Shown here: positions 18,584 through 28,818 of the stretch, one piece after another
How positions within the stretch are numbered: the first letter of the stretch is position 1
Layout of the letters: each line of letters begins with the position of its first letter
Assembly: GCF_014199195.1 (NCBI RefSeq)
Contig: NZ_JACIJE010000004.1
Coordinates: forward strand, 62,001 to 126,000
Direction of reading: 5' to 3'
DNA: 64,000 bases
From: Neoroseomonas alkaliterrae
GTDB taxonomy: Bacteria > Pseudomonadota > Alphaproteobacteria > Acetobacterales > Acetobacteraceae
Notes under the pieces: model-generated
The model's database searches: none
What the model was told of the DNA's origin: nothing
What the model saw: the letters and a program-made list of their open reading frames with translations, nothing else
Position numbers and translations under genes: made by a program

Positions 18584-19807
18584 ATGGCCCGCATCGTCAT
18601 GAAGTTCGGCGGCACTTCCGTCGCCGACCTCGACCGCATCCGCAACGTCGCCGCCCGCGTGAAGCGGGAGGTGGAGGCCGGCCACCAGGTGGCCGTCGTC
18701 GTCTCCGCCATGGCCGGGGTGACGAACCAGCTCGTGAAATGGTGCCAGGACCTCTCGCCGCTGCACGATGCGCGCGAATACGACACCGTGGTCGCGACCG
18801 GCGAGCAGGTGACGACGGGGCTGACCGCCATCGCGCTGCAGGCGATCGGGGTGGATGCGCGCTCCTGGCAGGGCTGGCAGGTGCCGATCGTGACCGACCA
18901 GGCGCATGGCAAGGCGCGTGTCGAGCACATCGACGGCTCCGTGCTGATCGAGCGCATGGAGGCGGGCCAGGTGCCGGTGATCGCCGGCTTCCAGGGCATC
19001 GAGAACCAGCGCCACCGCATCACCACGCTCGGTCGCGGCGGGTCGGACCTCTCGGCGGTGGCGATCGCGGCCGCGGTGAAGGCGGACCGCTGCGACATCT
19101 ACACCGACGTGGACGGGATCTACACGACCGACCCGCGCATCGTGCCGCGCGCGCGCAAGCTCGAGCGCATCTCCTTCGAGGAGATGCTGGAGCTGGCCTC
19201 CGTGGGTGCCAAGGTGCTGCAGACGCGCTCGGTCGAACTGGCGATGAAGCTCGGCGTGCGGGTGCAGGTCGTGTCCTCCTTCGAGGACAAGCCCGGCTCG
19301 CTCGTGGTGGATGAGGACGAGATCGTGGAACAGCCCGTGGTTTCCGGCATCGCGTATTCCCGCGACGATGCCAAGGTGACGCTGCGCCGCCTGCCGGACC
19401 GCCCGGGGGTGGCGGCAAAGGTGTTCGGCGCGCTCGCGAAGGCCAATGTGAACGTGGACATGATCGTCCAGAACATCGGCGCCGACGGCATGACCGACAT
19501 GACCTTCACGGTCGGCAAGGCGGACCTCGCCCGCGCCCAGGACGTGATCGGCAAGGCGCGGGAGGAGCTCGGCTTCGAGGCGCTTCTCGCCGACCCGGAC
19601 GTGGCCAAGATCAGCGTCGTCGGCATCGGCATGCGCAGCCATGCGGGCGTCGCCAACACCATGTTCAAGGCGCTGGCCGAGAAGGGGATCAACATCCAGG
19701 TGATCTCCACCTCCGAGATCAAGGTCAGCGTGCTGGTCGCGGCCGACTACACGGAGCTCGCGGTGCGCGCGCTGCACAGCGCCTACGGGCTGGACGCGCC
19801 GGCGTGA
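18584..19807 (+). CDS. lysC: Aspartate kinase
   Basis: This enzyme phosphorylates aspartate, the first step toward lysine, threonine and methionine. The ATG at 18584 gives 407 residues starting [16 protein letters not shown], with the KFGGTS nucleotide motif at residues 7-12. The kinase core includes [15 protein letters not shown] near residue 147 and [11 protein letters not shown] near residue 175. Two ACT domains follow, one beginning near [19 protein letters not shown] and one near [19 protein letters not shown], as in feedback-inhibited monofunctional enzymes. The stop overlaps the next gene's GTG start as GTGA. Confidence 0.96.
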   Translation: MARIVMKFGGTSVADLDRIRNVAARVKREVEAGHQVAVVVSAMAGVTNQLVKWCQDLSPLHDAREYDTVVATGEQVTTGLTAIALQAIGVDARSWQGWQVPIVTDQAHGKARVEHIDGSVLIERMEAGQVPVIAGFQGIENQRHRITTLGRGGSDLSAVAIAAAVKADRCDIYTDVDGIYTTDPRIVPRARKLERISFEEMLELASVGAKVLQTRSVELAMKLGVRVQVVSSFEDKPGSLVVDEDEIVEQPVVSGIAYSRDDAKVTLRRLPDRPGVAAKVFGALAKANVNVDMIVQNIGADGMTDMTFTVGKADLARAQDVIGKAREELGFEALLADPDVAKISVVGIGMRSHAGVANTMFKALAEKGINIQVISTSEIKVSVLVAADYTELAVRALHSAYGLDAPA

Positions 19808-20850
19808 GCGGCGCCGCCACGGCCCCCGAATGGGCGCGGGCCGAACTCGACCGGCTGATGGCGCGCGGCACCGCCTTCCTCGGCAGCCGCTACGCCATCC
19901 TGGGCGGGGCGATGTCCTGGGTGAGCGAGCGCAACCTCGTCGCCGCGCTCTCCAATGCCGGGGCCTTCGGGGTCATCGCCTGCGGCGCGATGGAGCCGCC
20001 GCGCCTCGCCGAGGAGATCGCCGCCACCCAGGCGCTGACGGACAAGCCCTTCGGGGTGAACCTGATCACCATGCATCCGCGGCTCGACCAGCTCGTGGAT
20101 GCCTGCCTCGCGGCGAAGGTCGGGCACATCGTCTTCGCCGGCGGCATCCCGCCGGGCGGCGCCATCAAGAAGGCGAAGGACGGCGGGGCGCGGGTGGTCT
20201 GCTTCGCGCCCGCGCTCGTGCTCGCGAAGCGCCTGATCCGCAGCGGGGCGGATGCGCTGGTGATCGAGGGCTCGGAGGCGGGCGGGCATATCGGTCCGGT
20301 CTCGCTGAACGTGCTCGCGCAGGAGATCCTGCCGCATGTGAAGGAAGTGCCGGTCTTCGTTGCCGGCGGCATCGGGCGGGGGGAGGCGATCCTCTCCTTC
20401 CTCGAGATGGGGGCGGCCGGCGCGCAGCTCGGCACGCGCTTCGTCTGCGCCACCGAATGCATCGCCCATCCGGCCTTCAAGCAGGCCTTCATCCGCGGCC
20501 AGGCGCGCGACGCGATGCCGACCGTCCAGCTCGACGAGGCCTTCCCGGTCATCCCGGTGCGGGCGCTGCAGAACGGCGGGACGCGGCGCTTCATCGAGTT
20601 CCAGGCCGAGACCATCCGCCGCTTCAAGGCGGGCGAGGTGGAGAAGGAGGCCGCGCAGCTCGACATCGAGCATTTCTGGGCCGGCGCGCTGCGCCGCGCG
20701 GTGATCGAGGGCGACGTGGAGAACGGCTCGCTGATGGCGGGCCAGTCGGTCGGGATGGTCACGAAGGAGCAGCCCGCGGCCGAGATCATCGCCGAGCTCG
20801 TCGGCCAGGCGGCGGCGGCGATCGCCGCGCGGCGCCCCGACGCCGCCTGA
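19804..20850 (+). CDS. Nitronate monooxygenase family flavoprotein
   Basis: A 348-residue FMN-dependent TIM-barrel protein of the nitronate monooxygenase / 2-nitropropane dioxygenase family. Visible features are the early GAMSWVSERNLVAALSNAGAFG, the FMN-binding FGVNLI (residues 76-81), EGSEAGGHIGP near residue 157 with the family's catalytic-type His, and the phosphate-binding stretch VFVAGGIGRGEAI and GAAGAQLGTRF. FabK-type enoyl reductases share the fold and remain an alternative. The start is a GTG overlapping the lysC stop, so expression is probably coupled to lysC, which is hard to explain metabolically. Confidence 0.82.
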   Translation: MSGAATAPEWARAELDRLMARGTAFLGSRYAILGGAMSWVSERNLVAALSNAGAFGVIACGAMEPPRLAEEIAATQALTDKPFGVNLITMHPRLDQLVDACLAAKVGHIVFAGGIPPGGAIKKAKDGGARVVCFAPALVLAKRLIRSGADALVIEGSEAGGHIGPVSLNVLAQEILPHVKEVPVFVAGGIGRGEAILSFLEMGAAGAQLGTRFVCATECIAHPAFKQAFIRGQARDAMPTVQLDEAFPVIPVRALQNGGTRRFIEFQAETIRRFKAGEVEKEAAQLDIEHFWAGALRRAVIEGDVENGSLMAGQSVGMVTKEQPAAEIIAELVGQAAAAIAARRPDAA

Positions 20851-20927
20851 GGCGCCCGCGCGCCGCTTCCGCGTTTGCGGGGGCGGCCCCGCGGGGCTAG
20901 AAGCAGCCCGGCCACGACCGGATTCCG

Positions 20928-21893
20928 ATGAAGCGAAACCAGCGCCCCGACATCACCGCCGCCGAGGCCGCCCGCGTGGGCGAGGCCCTGCGCGAGGCGC
21001 GCCTGACGCTCGGCGCCAGCGTCGAGGACATGGCCGCGCGGCTGCGCATCAACCGCCGCTACATCCATGCGCTTGAGGAAGGGCGGGTGAAGGACCTGCC
21101 CGGCACGGCCTATGCGGTCGGCTTCGTGCGCTCCTACGCGACCGCGCTCGGCCTCGACGCGGACGAGGCGGTGCGGCGTTTCCGCGACGTGACGGGCGGC
21201 GCCGCGGCGCGGCCGGGCGATCTGGTCTTCCCCGAGGCGGTGCCCTCGCGCGGGGTGCCGGCGGGCGCGCTGGTCGCGGCGGGGGTGGTGGTGTCCATCA
21301 TCGCCTATGTCGCCTGGTACAACTGGAGCGGCTCGGGCAACCGGGTGGTGGATGCGGTGCCGCCGCTGCCCGAGCGGCTGGAGCAGGTGGCGCCCGCCAC
21401 CCCGCGCGAGCCCGCCGCGGCGCAGGCCGCGCCGCCCGCCGCCGCGCCGCCCGCAGCAGGGGCGCCGCCCGCGGCCGGCGCGCCTGCCGCCCCGCCCGCC
21501 GCGGGCGCGCCGCGGCCGGGCCAGCAGCAGGCCGCCGCGCCCGCCCCGCCGGCGACACCGGCCGCGCCCCCGGCGGCCGCGCCCGCCGCCGCCCCGGCCG
21601 CGAACGAGCCGCGGGTCCAGCTCCGCGCGCGGGGCGAATCCTGGGTGCAGGTGCGCGACACGCGCTCGAACCAGGTCATCCTCGACCGCGTGCTGCGGAG
21701 CGGCGAGAGCTGGCCGGTGCCCGCCCGGGAAGGCCTGGTGCTGACCACCGGCCGGGCCGAGAATCTCGATGTCGTGGTGGACGGCCAGGCGAGCGGCGTG
21801 CTCGCCGGCGTGATCGGGGTGCGGCGCGGCATTCCGCTCGACGCCGACCGGCTGCGGACGGGGCCGGAGACGGGGGCGCCGGCGCGGCCCTGA
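20928..21893 (+). CDS. rodZ: RodZ-like protein (HTH domain, one membrane helix, DUF4115)
   Basis: The 321-residue protein has a cytoplasmic helix-turn-helix domain (about residues 12-85, with [19 protein letters not shown]), a single membrane span near residues 105-125 ([18 protein letters not shown]), and a very Ala/Pro-rich periplasmic linker (about 145-225). A C-terminal DUF4115 domain follows ([15 protein letters not shown] to the end). RodZ links the MreB cytoskeleton to the cell-wall elongation machinery. It lies upstream of ispG, the same order as in many proteobacteria. Confidence 0.87.
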   Translation: MKRNQRPDITAAEAARVGEALREARLTLGASVEDMAARLRINRRYIHALEEGRVKDLPGTAYAVGFVRSYATALGLDADEAVRRFRDVTGGAAARPGDLVFPEAVPSRGVPAGALVAAGVVVSIIAYVAWYNWSGSGNRVVDAVPPLPERLEQVAPATPREPAAAQAAPPAAAPPAAGAPPAAGAPAAPPAAGAPRPGQQQAAAPAPPATPAAPPAAAPAAAPAANEPRVQLRARGESWVQVRDTRSNQVILDRVLRSGESWPVPAREGLVLTTGRAENLDVVVDGQASGVLAGVIGVRRGIPLDADRLRTGPETGAPARP

Positions 21894-22092
21894 GGACCGC
21901 CCGGGCGGGCCGGTTCCGCCGGCCTTCGCCCGCGCGTCGCGCGACCTGGCGGGCCGGGCGGCTGCCGGCGCCGCGGCCCGCCGGATCATGCGCGGGGGCA
22001 TCGCGCCGCCCGCGCGCGCAGGCGACTTCCGGTGCGCGGCCGGCATCGCCATAGTGAGGTCCTCGCCGCGCCGAGGGATGCAGGAACCGAGC

Positions 22093-23223
22093 ATGTCGTA
22101 CCGCCCGTATCAGCAGATCCTGCGCCGCAGGTCGCGGCAGATCGGCGTCGGCAGGGTCCGGGTCGGCGGCGATGCCCCGATCTCGGTCCAGACCATGACC
22201 AACACCCCGACCGAGGACGCGAAGGCGACGATCGAGCAGATCCGCCGCTGCGAACTGGCAGGCGCCGACATCGTGCGCGTCTCCTGCCCCACCGAGGAGA
22301 GCACCGCCGCGCTGGCCGAGATCGTGCGCGAGGTGAACGTGCCGGTCGTGGCCGACATCCACTTCCACTACCGCCGCGCGATCGAGGCGGCGGAGGCGGG
22401 TGCGGCCTGCCTGCGGATCAACCCGGGCAACATCGGCTCGAAGGAGCGCGTGAAGGAGGTCGTGAAGGCCGCGCGCGACCATGGCTGCTCGATCCGCATC
22501 GGGGTGAATGCCGGCAGCCTCGAGAAGCACCTGCTGGAGAAATACGGCGAGCCGAACCCCGAGGCGCTGGTGGAAAGCGCCCTGTGGCACGCCGACCACC
22601 TGCTCCAGGAAGGCTTCGACGAGTTCAAGATCAGCGTGAAGGCCTCCGACGTGTTCCTCGCCGTCGCGGCCTATCAGCAACTGGCCGAGGCCTGCGACCA
22701 CCCGCTGCACATCGGCATCACCGAGGCCGGCGGGAAGCGCGCGGGCACGGTCAAGAGCGCGATCGGCCTCGGCTCCCTGCTCTGGGCCGGGATCGGGGAC
22801 ACGCTTCGGGTCTCCCTCAGCGCGGAGCCGGAGGAGGAGGTCGCGGTCGGCTGGGAGATGCTGAAATCCCTGCATCTGCGCCACCGCGGGGTGAAGATCA
22901 TCTCCTGCCCCTCCTGCGCGCGGCAGGGCTTCGACGTGATCCGCACCGTGGAGGCGCTCGAGGAACGCCTCGCCCATATCCGCGAGCCGATCACCCTCTC
23001 GATCATCGGCTGCGTCGTGAACGGGCCGGGGGAGGCGCTGCTGACCGACATCGGCCTGACCGGCGGCGGGGCGGGCACGCACATGGTCTATGCCGCGGGC
23101 AAGACCGACCACACGGTGCGGACCGAGGAGATGATCGAGCACATCGTCGGCCTCGTGACCGCGCGGGCGGAGGCGATGGCCGCGGCGAAGCGGGCCGAGG
23201 CCGAGCGCCAGGCCGCCGAATGA
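22093..23223 (+). CDS. ispG: 4-hydroxy-3-methylbut-2-enyl diphosphate synthase (flavodoxin)
   Basis: IspG carries out the penultimate step of the MEP isoprenoid pathway, using a [4Fe-4S] cluster. The ATG at 22093 gives 376 residues starting [15 protein letters not shown] 22078 is an alternative five codons upstream. Conserved parts are [23 protein letters not shown] and RINPGNIG. The cluster cysteines lie in [11 protein letters not shown] near residue 275 and in [10 protein letters not shown] near residue 308. The stop overlaps the next ATG as ATGA. Confidence 0.96.
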   Translation: MSYRPYQQILRRRSRQIGVGRVRVGGDAPISVQTMTNTPTEDAKATIEQIRRCELAGADIVRVSCPTEESTAALAEIVREVNVPVVADIHFHYRRAIEAAEAGAACLRINPGNIGSKERVKEVVKAARDHGCSIRIGVNAGSLEKHLLEKYGEPNPEALVESALWHADHLLQEGFDEFKISVKASDVFLAVAAYQQLAEACDHPLHIGITEAGGKRAGTVKSAIGLGSLLWAGIGDTLRVSLSAEPEEEVAVGWEMLKSLHLRHRGVKIISCPSCARQGFDVIRTVEALEERLAHIREPITLSIIGCVVNGPGEALLTDIGLTGGGAGTHMVYAAGKTDHTVRTEEMIEHIVGLVTARAEAMAAAKRAEAERQAAE

Positions 23224-23699
23224 GGGCCCGCCTCTCCGGCATCGGGCCCGCGCTGGCGCTGGCCGCGGCACTCGGCCTCGCCGCGCCGGCGGCGGCGCAG
23301 ATGCAGATCGAGATGATCGAGACGATCGAGGAGCCCGACCCGTCGGCCAGCCAGCCGCGCGACGGGTCCGTGCCCTGCTCCGAGATCAACAACCGCGCGA
23401 TGGAGGCGAGCCTCGTCATCCGCCAGCATGCGAGCGCGCTCTCGGCCGGGTTCGAGCCGGATGCGCGGGCGCAGGCGATGGTGCTGCTCGCCTGGCTCGA
23501 CCAGTGGACGGGCCGGCTGCGCGGGCTCGTGGACCTCGGCGAGTTCACCCAATGCCTGGACGAGGGCGACAGCGAGACCTACCGCCGGGCGCTGGCCACG
23601 GCCGCGCGCGTGGGCAACCAGGCGCGCAGCGACCTCCTCCAGGCGGCGACGCGGCCGCAGGCGCAGCCGGCGCAGCAGCAGCGCGGCCGCCGCTTCTAG
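23220..23699 (+). CDS. Small exported protein of unknown function between ispG and hisS
   Basis: The 159-residue product begins inside the ispG stop (ATGA) and has a signal peptide ([21 protein letters not shown], cleavage after AAA near residue 26). The mature part has two cysteines ([16 protein letters not shown]), is largely helical in character and ends in a Gln/Arg-rich tail ([11 protein letters not shown]). No family is recognised. Tight coupling with ispG and the 25-base gap to hisS suggest co-transcription, but they do not reveal a role. Confidence 0.78.
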   Translation: MRARLSGIGPALALAAALGLAAPAAAQMQIEMIETIEEPDPSASQPRDGSVPCSEINNRAMEASLVIRQHASALSAGFEPDARAQAMVLLAWLDQWTGRLRGLVDLGEFTQCLDEGDSETYRRALATAARVGNQARSDLLQAATRPQAQPAQQQRGRRF

Positions 23700-23724
23700 A
23701 CACCAGCCTTCCGGACCGACCAGC

Positions 23725-24963
23725 ATGACCGCATTGCAGCCCGTGCGCGGGACGCGCGACCTCATCGGCGAGGAGTTCCGCCGCCACCACCATGTCGCGG
23801 AGACGGCGCGGCGCGTCAGCGCGCTCTACGGCTTCGAGGAATGGGCGACGCCGGTCTTCGAGGACACGCGCGTCTTCGCCCGCGGCCTCGGCGACACCTC
23901 GGACGTGGTGATGAAGGAGATGTATTCCTTCACCGACCGCGGCGGGGATTCGATCACGCTGCGCCCCGAGATGACGGCGGGCGTGTGCCGCGCGCTGGTC
24001 TCGAACGGGCTCACGCAGTCGAACCTGCCGCGCAAGGTGTTCTACGCCGGGCCGATGTTCCGCTACGAGCGGCCGCAGAAGGGCCGCTACCGGCAGTTCC
24101 ACCAGATCGGCATCGAGGTGCTGGGCGCGGCCGAGCCGCTGGCCGATGCCGAGGTGATCGCCTGCGGGTGGGACATCCTCTGCGCGCTGGGTGTTTCCGA
24201 CGGCACGGTGCTCGAGATCAACACGCTCGGCGATGCGGAGAGCCGGGCCGCCTACCGCGCCGCGCTGGTGGCCTTTTTCTCCGCCCACAAGGATGCGCTC
24301 AGCCACGACAGCCGCGTGCGGCTCGAGAAGAACCCGCTGCGCATCCTCGACAGCAAGGACGAGACGGACCGCGCCATCGTCGCCGCCGCGCCGGTGATCG
24401 GGGAGCACCTGACCGCGGCCGCGGCCGCCTTCTACGCGTCGGTGAAGGCGCATCTGACGCGCTTCGGCGTGCCCTTCCGCGAGAACCCGCGCATCGTGCG
24501 CGGCCTCGACTATTACAGCCACACCGCCTTCGAGTTCGTCACCGACCGGCTCGGCGCGCAGGGCACGGTGATGGCCGGCGGGCGCTACAACGGCCTGGTC
24601 GAGGAGATGGGCGGCCCGCCCACGCCCTCGGTCGGCTGGGCGGCGGGGATCGAGCGCCTCGCCATGCTGCTGCCCGAGGCCCCTCCCGCGCCGCGGCCCG
24701 TCGCGGTGATCCCGGTGGGCGAGGCGGCCGAGGGGCCGGCGCTCGATGTCCTGCAGGCGCTGCGGCGCGCGGGCGTGGTGGCCGAGATCGCCTATCGCGG
24801 CAACCTCAAGCGGCGGATGGAACGCGCCAACCGCATCGGGGCGCGCGCGGCGGTGATCCTGGGCGAGGAGGAGATCGCGGCCGGCGTCGCCCAGCTCCGC
24901 GACCTCGATGCCGGGACGCAGGAGAGGGTGCCGCTCGCGCAGGTGGCGGCAAGGCTGGGCTGA
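23725..24963 (+). CDS. hisS: Histidine--tRNA ligase
   Basis: The class II histidyl-tRNA synthetase charges tRNA-His. From ATG 23725 the protein is 412 residues, starting [17 protein letters not shown]. Class II motif 2 is visible as [19 protein letters not shown] near residue 110, the histidine-binding signature [13 protein letters not shown] near residue 258, [14 protein letters not shown] near residue 288, and motif 3 as [13 protein letters not shown] near residue 308. The C-terminal anticodon-binding domain follows. All expected elements are intact. Confidence 0.97.
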   Translation: MTALQPVRGTRDLIGEEFRRHHHVAETARRVSALYGFEEWATPVFEDTRVFARGLGDTSDVVMKEMYSFTDRGGDSITLRPEMTAGVCRALVSNGLTQSNLPRKVFYAGPMFRYERPQKGRYRQFHQIGIEVLGAAEPLADAEVIACGWDILCALGVSDGTVLEINTLGDAESRAAYRAALVAFFSAHKDALSHDSRVRLEKNPLRILDSKDETDRAIVAAAPVIGEHLTAAAAAFYASVKAHLTRFGVPFRENPRIVRGLDYYSHTAFEFVTDRLGAQGTVMAGGRYNGLVEEMGGPPTPSVGWAAGIERLAMLLPEAPPAPRPVAVIPVGEAAEGPALDVLQALRRAGVVAEIAYRGNLKRRMERANRIGARAAVILGEEEIAAGVAQLRDLDAGTQERVPLAQVAARLG

Positions 24964-25027
24964 GGCCGGCGCCGCGTGGCAGGCTTGGCCGCGCGGGGGT
25001 CGGGCCTCCGTGTTCCGGGACAGGGCC

Positions 25028-25648
25028 ATGCGTGACCGCAGGAGAGGGACCGCGCGCATCGCGTGGCGGGCAGGGGGCTGGCGCAGGCCGCGCCTGTCCA
25101 TGGCCGCGTGGTTTGCGCTCGCCGGGCTGCTGGCCTTCGGCCTTGTCCAGTGCGGCGAGGTGACGCCGTGGCGCGAGGGCACGCCGCGCCTGCCCACGGT
25201 GCTCCACGGCCCCGGCAGCCCCGCGCCGGAGCCGGCGGGCTTCACGGTCCGGGTCTCGGTGGTGGACGGGGATTCCCTGTCCTCCGGCGCGCGGCGGCTG
25301 CGCCTGCACGGCATCGACGCGCCCGAGGCCGGGCAGAGCTGCGTCCGCGGCGGCCGCCCCTATGATTGCGGCGCCGAGGCGGCCCAGGCGCTGGCGCGCA
25401 TCGTCGGGCGCGGCATGCTGACCTGCCGCGCGCTCGACACCGACCGCTACGGGCGCGAGATCGTGCGCTGCCACGACGAGCGCGGCGTGGATGTCGCGGC
25501 GGAGATGGTGCGGCAGGGCTGGGCGATCGCCTTCCGCCGCTTCTCCGAGGAGTATGCCGGGCAGGAGGCCGAGGCGCGCGCGGCGCGGCGCGGCCTCTGG
25601 GCGGGCAGTTTCGAGGAGCCCTCCGACTGGCGGCGGCGCCACCGATGA
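25028..25648 (+). CDS. Thermonuclease (SNase-like) family protein, membrane-anchored or exported
   Basis: From ATG 25028 the product is 206 residues: a basic N-terminus, a hydrophobic segment (AAWFALAGLLAFGLVQ, about residues 26-41) and a staphylococcal-nuclease fold. Landmarks are VVDGDSLSSGARRLRLHGIDAPE near residues 77-98 (the acidic and first Arg positions), a DRYGREIVRC stretch near residue 140, and GWAIAFRRFSEEY. ATG 25100 would start directly at the hydrophobic segment. Such proteins may cut extracellular nucleic acid; conservation of every catalytic residue cannot be judged by eye. Confidence 0.8.
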   Translation: MRDRRRGTARIAWRAGGWRRPRLSMAAWFALAGLLAFGLVQCGEVTPWREGTPRLPTVLHGPGSPAPEPAGFTVRVSVVDGDSLSSGARRLRLHGIDAPEAGQSCVRGGRPYDCGAEAAQALARIVGRGMLTCRALDTDRYGREIVRCHDERGVDVAAEMVRQGWAIAFRRFSEEYAGQEAEARAARRGLWAGSFEEPSDWRRRHR

Positions 25649-25703
25649 GGCCGCGGCGGCCGGTGGCCGGGCCCGTCCTGGACTTCGGGGTGGGATCCGG
25701 GGC

Positions 25704-26720
25704 ATGGCGCGGCGCATGGCGATGACGCATCCCATCGGGCGCGCCCTGCCGCGGCGCCGGGCGGTCGGCGCCGCGCTCGGCCTCGCGCTGGCGGGCGGGC
25801 CGGCGCGCGGGGCGGCCCCCTGGCAGCCCCTTCGGCCGGTGACGCTGGTCGTCCCCTACGCGGCGGGCGGGACGGCCGACACCCTGGCGCGCCCGCTCGC
25901 GGAAGGCATGGCGCAGCGTCTCGGCGTGCCCGTGGTGGTGGAGAACCGCCCCGGGGCGCAGACCGCCATCGGCGCCGAGGCGGTGGCGCGCGGCCCGGCC
26001 GACGGGCACCGGCTGCTGCTCAGCGCCACGGCGACGCTCACGGTGAACCCGCTGCTGCGCCGCGACCTGCCCTATCGCGCCGAGGATTTCGCGCCGGTGG
26101 CGCTTCTCGCCACGCTGCCCTACGCGGTGGCGGTGCGAGACGGTCTGCCCGCCGCGCTGCCGGACTTCATCGCGCATGTGCGGGCCTTTCCGGGGCGGGT
26201 CAGCCTCGGCCATCTCGGGCCGGGGTCGTCGCTGCACCTCGCCGGGGCGCTGATCGCGGCGGGACTCGGCCTCGCCTTCAACGAGGTCGCCTATCGCAGC
26301 GACGGGCTTGCCGCCAACGACCTCATGGCGGGCATCCTGGATGCGGCGGTGCTCGGGGGGCCGGCGGCGCTGGCCGCCGCTCGCACCGGCCGGGCGCATC
26401 TGGTGGCCTGGACCGCCGCGGCGCGCCTGCCGGGCCGGCCCGAGGAACCGGTCTTCGCCGAGGCCGCGCCCGGCCTCGTCGCGACGGGCTGGCTCGGCCT
26501 GCATGCGCCGGCGGCGACGCCGCCCGCCGCCATCGCGCGGCTGAACGCGGCGGCGGCCGGGACGCTGCACGCCGACCCCCTCCTGCGGGAGCGGCTGCAG
26601 GACCAGGGTCTGTTCCTTGCCGAAGCCGGGCCGCCCGCGGCCTTCGCGGCCCATCTGGCCCAGGAGAGGGAGAGGCTGGCGGCGCTCTTGGCGCGGATCG
26701 GCCTCCGGCCGGGGCCGTGA
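25704..26720 (+). CDS. Bug-type (TctC family) periplasmic solute-binding protein
   Basis: This roughly 338-residue protein has a twin-Arg-like basic start and hydrophobic leader (PRRRAVGAALGLALAGGPARGAA). The Bug fold follows: PVTLVVPYAAGGTADTLARPL, VVVENRPGAQTAIGAEAVAR and LLLSATATLTVNPLL. Bug receptors bind carboxylates or similar small ligands and are very numerous in some beta- and alphaproteobacteria, often without dedicated permeases. None lies nearby. The stop overlaps the next gene's GTG (GTGA), tying it to an acyl-CoA synthetase-like enzyme. ATG 25716 or 25722 are alternative starts. Confidence 0.85.
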   Translation: MARRMAMTHPIGRALPRRRAVGAALGLALAGGPARGAAPWQPLRPVTLVVPYAAGGTADTLARPLAEGMAQRLGVPVVVENRPGAQTAIGAEAVARGPADGHRLLLSATATLTVNPLLRRDLPYRAEDFAPVALLATLPYAVAVRDGLPAALPDFIAHVRAFPGRVSLGHLGPGSSLHLAGALIAAGLGLAFNEVAYRSDGLAANDLMAGILDAAVLGGPAALAAARTGRAHLVAWTAAARLPGRPEEPVFAEAAPGLVATGWLGLHAPAATPPAAIARLNAAAAGTLHADPLLRERLQDQGLFLAEAGPPAAFAAHLAQERERLAALLARIGLRPGP

Positions 26721-28147
26721 GGGGGCAGGTCGGGGCGCTGATCGGCCGGCTGCACGCGATGGCGGCGGCCGATCCGGCGCGGGTCGCGGTGCTCGGCCCC
26801 GGCCTGCGCCTCGGTTTCGGCGCGCTGATGGCCCGGGTGGAGGCGCAGGCGGCGCGCCTCGCCCGGCGGGGCATCGCGCCGGGGCAGACGGTCGGGATCA
26901 CCATCCGCGAGGATGCGGCGCATCTGATCGCCTGCCTCGCGCTGCTCCGGCTCGGCTGCCGGCAGGTCACGCTGGCGAGCCACGACCCGCCGGCGATGCG
27001 CGCCGGCATCGCGGCGCGGCTCGGCCTCGCCGTGGTGCTCGGGGAGGATTGCGCGGCGGCGCTGCCGGGCCACCCCTTCCTGCCCTGGGAGGGCGAGGCG
27101 CCGCCGGAGAGCGAGGCGCCGGCGGGCGGGGAGGGCGTGGTGATGCTGACCAGTTCCGGCACCACCGGGCGGCCGAAGCTGATCGGCTTCGGGGAGGCGG
27201 CGCTGCTCGCCCAGGCGGGGCATCGCGCGGGCCGGGGCCAGGTGATGCACCGGCCGGTCGGCATGGAGCACAACAACGGCAAGCGCTTCGCGCTCTCGGT
27301 GCTCGCCAATGGCGGGGCTTGGCTGCTGCCCGCTGCCTCGCGCGAGGGGGGCATGGCCGAGGCATGCCGGCGCTACGGCGTGGACCTGCTCGCGATCGCG
27401 CCGCACCAGGCGGAGGCGTTGCTCGCCACGGCGGGGGCGGGCGCCTGGCCTGCGCGGACGCGCATCGACCTCACCGGCGCGCCGCCGGGGGAGCGGCTGA
27501 TCGAGCGCCTGCAGGCGCGGCTGACGCCCGCGGTGCATCTGCGCTACGGGGCCACCGAAGTCGGCACCATCGCCGAGGCCGGCCCCGAGGATCACGCGGC
27601 GGATCCGGGCGGGACGGGCCGCCTTCTGCCCGGCGTGGCCGTGCGCGTGCTCGGCGCGGGCGGGCGGCCGCTGCCCGCCGGCGAGATCGGCATCCTGCAC
27701 CTGCGTGCGCCGGGGATGGCGCAGGGCTACCTCGACGATGCGGAGGCGAGCGGGCGCGCCTTCCGCGACGGCTGGTTCGTGCCGGGCGACATGGGGCGGC
27801 TCGACGCCGCGGGGCGGCTGATGGTCGCGGGGCGGGCGGACGAGATGATGATGCTGGGCTCGGTCAACGTCTTCCCGGCGGAGATCGAGGCGGCGGCGGC
27901 GGGCTTCCCGGGCCTCGGCGAATGCGCGGCCTTCGCGCTGCGCAGCAAGGCGCTGGGCGAGATCCCGATGCTCGCCGCGGTGCCGGCGCCGGGTGCCGCG
28001 CTCGACGGCGCGGCGCTGCTCGCGCATTGCCGGGCGCTGCTCGGCCTGCGCGCGCCGCGCCGGGTGCTGGTGCTGGAGCGGCTGCCGCGCAATGCCGCGG
28101 GCAAGGTGCTGCGGCGGGACCTCGCGGCGCTGGCGGCGGCGCGCTGA
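26717..28147 (+). CDS. AMP-dependent acyl-CoA synthetase/ligase family protein
   Basis: A 476-residue ANL-superfamily adenylating enzyme starting at a GTG coupled to the upstream solute-binding gene. Core motifs are present: LTSSGTTGRPK (A3, near residue 145), the substrate-proximal YGATEVG (A5, near 276), PGDMGRLDAAGRLMVAGRADEM (A7-A8) and the C-terminal RNAAGKVLRRDL with the catalytic Lys (A10). The substrate is unknown. Coupling with a Bug receptor suggests activation of an imported carboxylate, which is inference. Confidence 0.83.
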   Translation: MRGQVGALIGRLHAMAAADPARVAVLGPGLRLGFGALMARVEAQAARLARRGIAPGQTVGITIREDAAHLIACLALLRLGCRQVTLASHDPPAMRAGIAARLGLAVVLGEDCAAALPGHPFLPWEGEAPPESEAPAGGEGVVMLTSSGTTGRPKLIGFGEAALLAQAGHRAGRGQVMHRPVGMEHNNGKRFALSVLANGGAWLLPAASREGGMAEACRRYGVDLLAIAPHQAEALLATAGAGAWPARTRIDLTGAPPGERLIERLQARLTPAVHLRYGATEVGTIAEAGPEDHAADPGGTGRLLPGVAVRVLGAGGRPLPAGEIGILHLRAPGMAQGYLDDAEASGRAFRDGWFVPGDMGRLDAAGRLMVAGRADEMMMLGSVNVFPAEIEAAAAGFPGLGECAAFALRSKALGEIPMLAAVPAPGAALDGAALLAHCRALLGLRAPRRVLVLERLPRNAAGKVLRRDLAALAAAR

Positions 28148-28305
28148 CGGGCGCGCGGGGGGCGGCCCGCATCGCTCGAAACATGCGCGGGCGCGCCGTT
28201 TCCCGCGCGGAACGCTGTGGACAAGCCGCCCGGCCCGCCTTGACGCCGCCGGCCTGCCGGGCGACCCCCTCCGGGCTTCACGCAACCAACGGAGATGACC
28301 CCGGC

Positions 28306-28818
28306 ATGAGGATGACCCGCCCGCCTGCCTGGCTGCTTGCCGGGATCGGCATGGCCTGCGCCGCAGCGGTCCCGGCCGCGCCCGCCGCCCTCGCCGCGCC
28401 CTGCCCGGTCGCGACGCCGGTGGTGGGGGAGTTCTCCTCGGGCTTCGGGATGCGCGGGCGGCGGCTGCATCCGGGCGTCGATCTGCGCGCGCCGGTGGGC
28501 ACGCCGGTGCAGGCTCCGGTGGCCGGCGTGGTGCGCTTCACCGGGCGCTACTACGCCTACGGGCTGATCGTGGACATCGAGCACCGCGACGGCTCGGTCT
28601 CGCGCTACGCGCATCTCTCGCGCATCGAGCCGGGGCTGCGGCCGGGCGTTCTCGTGGAGGCGGGCGAGCGCATCGGCGCGGTCGGCCGTACCGGCCGCAC
28701 CACCGGGGCGCATCTGCACCTGGAACTGCGGCGCGAGGGGCGGCCGGTGGACCCATGGCCCTGGCTGACGCGCACCGCCTGCCTCGACGACCGGCAGATC
28801 GCCGAGGCGCCGCGCTGA
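28306..28818 (+). CDS. Exported M23-family (LytM) peptidase
   Basis: The 170-residue protein starts at ATG 28306 behind a GGAG ribosome site. It has a signal peptide (to about residue 30, ...AALAAP) followed by a compact LytM domain. Zinc-site residues are visible in RRLHPGVDLRAPVGTPV (His and Asp) and in GAHLHLELRREG (second-motif His). It lacks the coiled-coil region of EnvC-type proteins. It probably cuts peptidoglycan cross-links in the periplasm, or regulates another enzyme that does. It has 158 bases of upstream non-coding DNA and probably its own promoter. Confidence 0.88.
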   Translation: MRMTRPPAWLLAGIGMACAAAVPAAPAALAAPCPVATPVVGEFSSGFGMRGRRLHPGVDLRAPVGTPVQAPVAGVVRFTGRYYAYGLIVDIEHRDGSVSRYAHLSRIEPGLRPGVLVEAGERIGAVGRTGRTTGAHLHLELRREGRPVDPWPWLTRTACLDDRQIAEAPR

